This document shows, piece by piece, positions 63,990 to 64,000 of a stretch of DNA of 64,000 nucleotides. This DNA comes from Cyclobacteriaceae bacterium (GTDB taxonomy: Bacteria; Bacteroidota; Bacteroidia; Cytophagales; Cyclobacteriaceae), in assembly GCA_019638355.1 (NCBI GenBank), contig JAHBTY010000002.1, forward strand, positions 196,501-260,500, read 5' to 3'. The first letter of the stretch is position 1; every line of letters starts with the position of its first letter. The translations under genes and the position numbers were made by a program. The notes beneath the pieces were generated by a model. The model was not told the DNA's origin, did no database searches, and worked only from the letters and a program-made list of their open reading frames with translations.

Positions 63990-64000
63990 AAAATTTCTTC

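Overview
The window is ordinary chromosomal DNA of a Bacteroidota bacterium, most likely from the Cytophagales side of the phylum. The evidence is a fused SecDF, the gliding lipoprotein GldH, a hybrid two-component regulator of the SusR type, a CarboxypepD_reg/TonB-type receptor, DUF4834 and WG-repeat proteins, many lipoprotein signals, and repeated copies of the phylum-specific promoter element TAnnTTTG. GC content is moderate. No transposase, integrase, phage gene, CRISPR array, rRNA operon or replication origin is visible. No gap without a gene exceeds 300 bases; the three largest (about 15953-16217, 48616-48910 and 61304-61562) are described.

Layout. 1-3246: 3' part of a hybrid two-component regulator, open at the left edge. 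3308-7971: a secreted protein, a dienelactone hydrolase, purD, then ricT overlapping gldH. 8179-13355: an OmpR/histidine kinase pair and secDF, all on the minus strand. 13447-15952: a small membrane protein, tRNA-Ala(GGC), and a LytTR regulator/kinase pair that is divergent from a 966-residue outer-membrane receptor (16218-19118). 19187-21407: cutC, a glycosylasparaginase and an NlpC/P60 lipoprotein in one minus-strand run. 21430-28431: GlcD-type oxidase, a barrel protein, a DUF1080 lipoprotein, asnB, an S1/P1 nuclease and a helix-hairpin-helix protein; the last is 1 bp upstream of a very large SF1 helicase (28433-32431). 32485-36618: msrB, small hydrolases, a flavin-binding protein, a sugar isomerase and a DUF3445 protein. 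36722-41277: a GT3 glycogen synthase and clpB. 41373-46897: a potassium channel, an overlapping MOSC-SCO-cytochrome c run, a Crp/Fnr regulator, a barrel protein, and DM13 and YceI proteins. 46915-48615: glycogen phosphorylase. 48911-51588: an XdhC/MocA molybdo-enzyme maturation cluster. 51663-58910: WG protein, DUF4834, dapF, secA and a SPOR-like lipoprotein. 58973-61303: galT and a GHMP sugar kinase. 61563-63989: a small secreted protein and a propeller-cytochrome c protein.

Functional links. Glycogen synthase and phosphorylase give synthesis and breakdown of storage glucan, and galT with the kinase feeds sugar phosphates. SecA and SecDF serve export of the many secreted and outer-membrane proteins seen here. 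MOSC, SCO, cytochrome c, DM13 and YceI form a neighbourhood that looks redox-related. Several start codons were moved downstream of the longest possible frame because a perfect TAnnTTTG promoter, or a signal peptide, lies inside the longer frame.

I do not see a clear new defence or mobile system. The most notable items are three promoters placed so close to the start codon that the mRNAs should be leaderless, a helicase with a degenerate Vsr-like tail, a sugar kinase whose N-terminus resembles the plant L-arabinokinase type, a receptor with a soluble domain after its barrel, a SecA without its usual zinc tail, and several intergenic inverted-repeat families.
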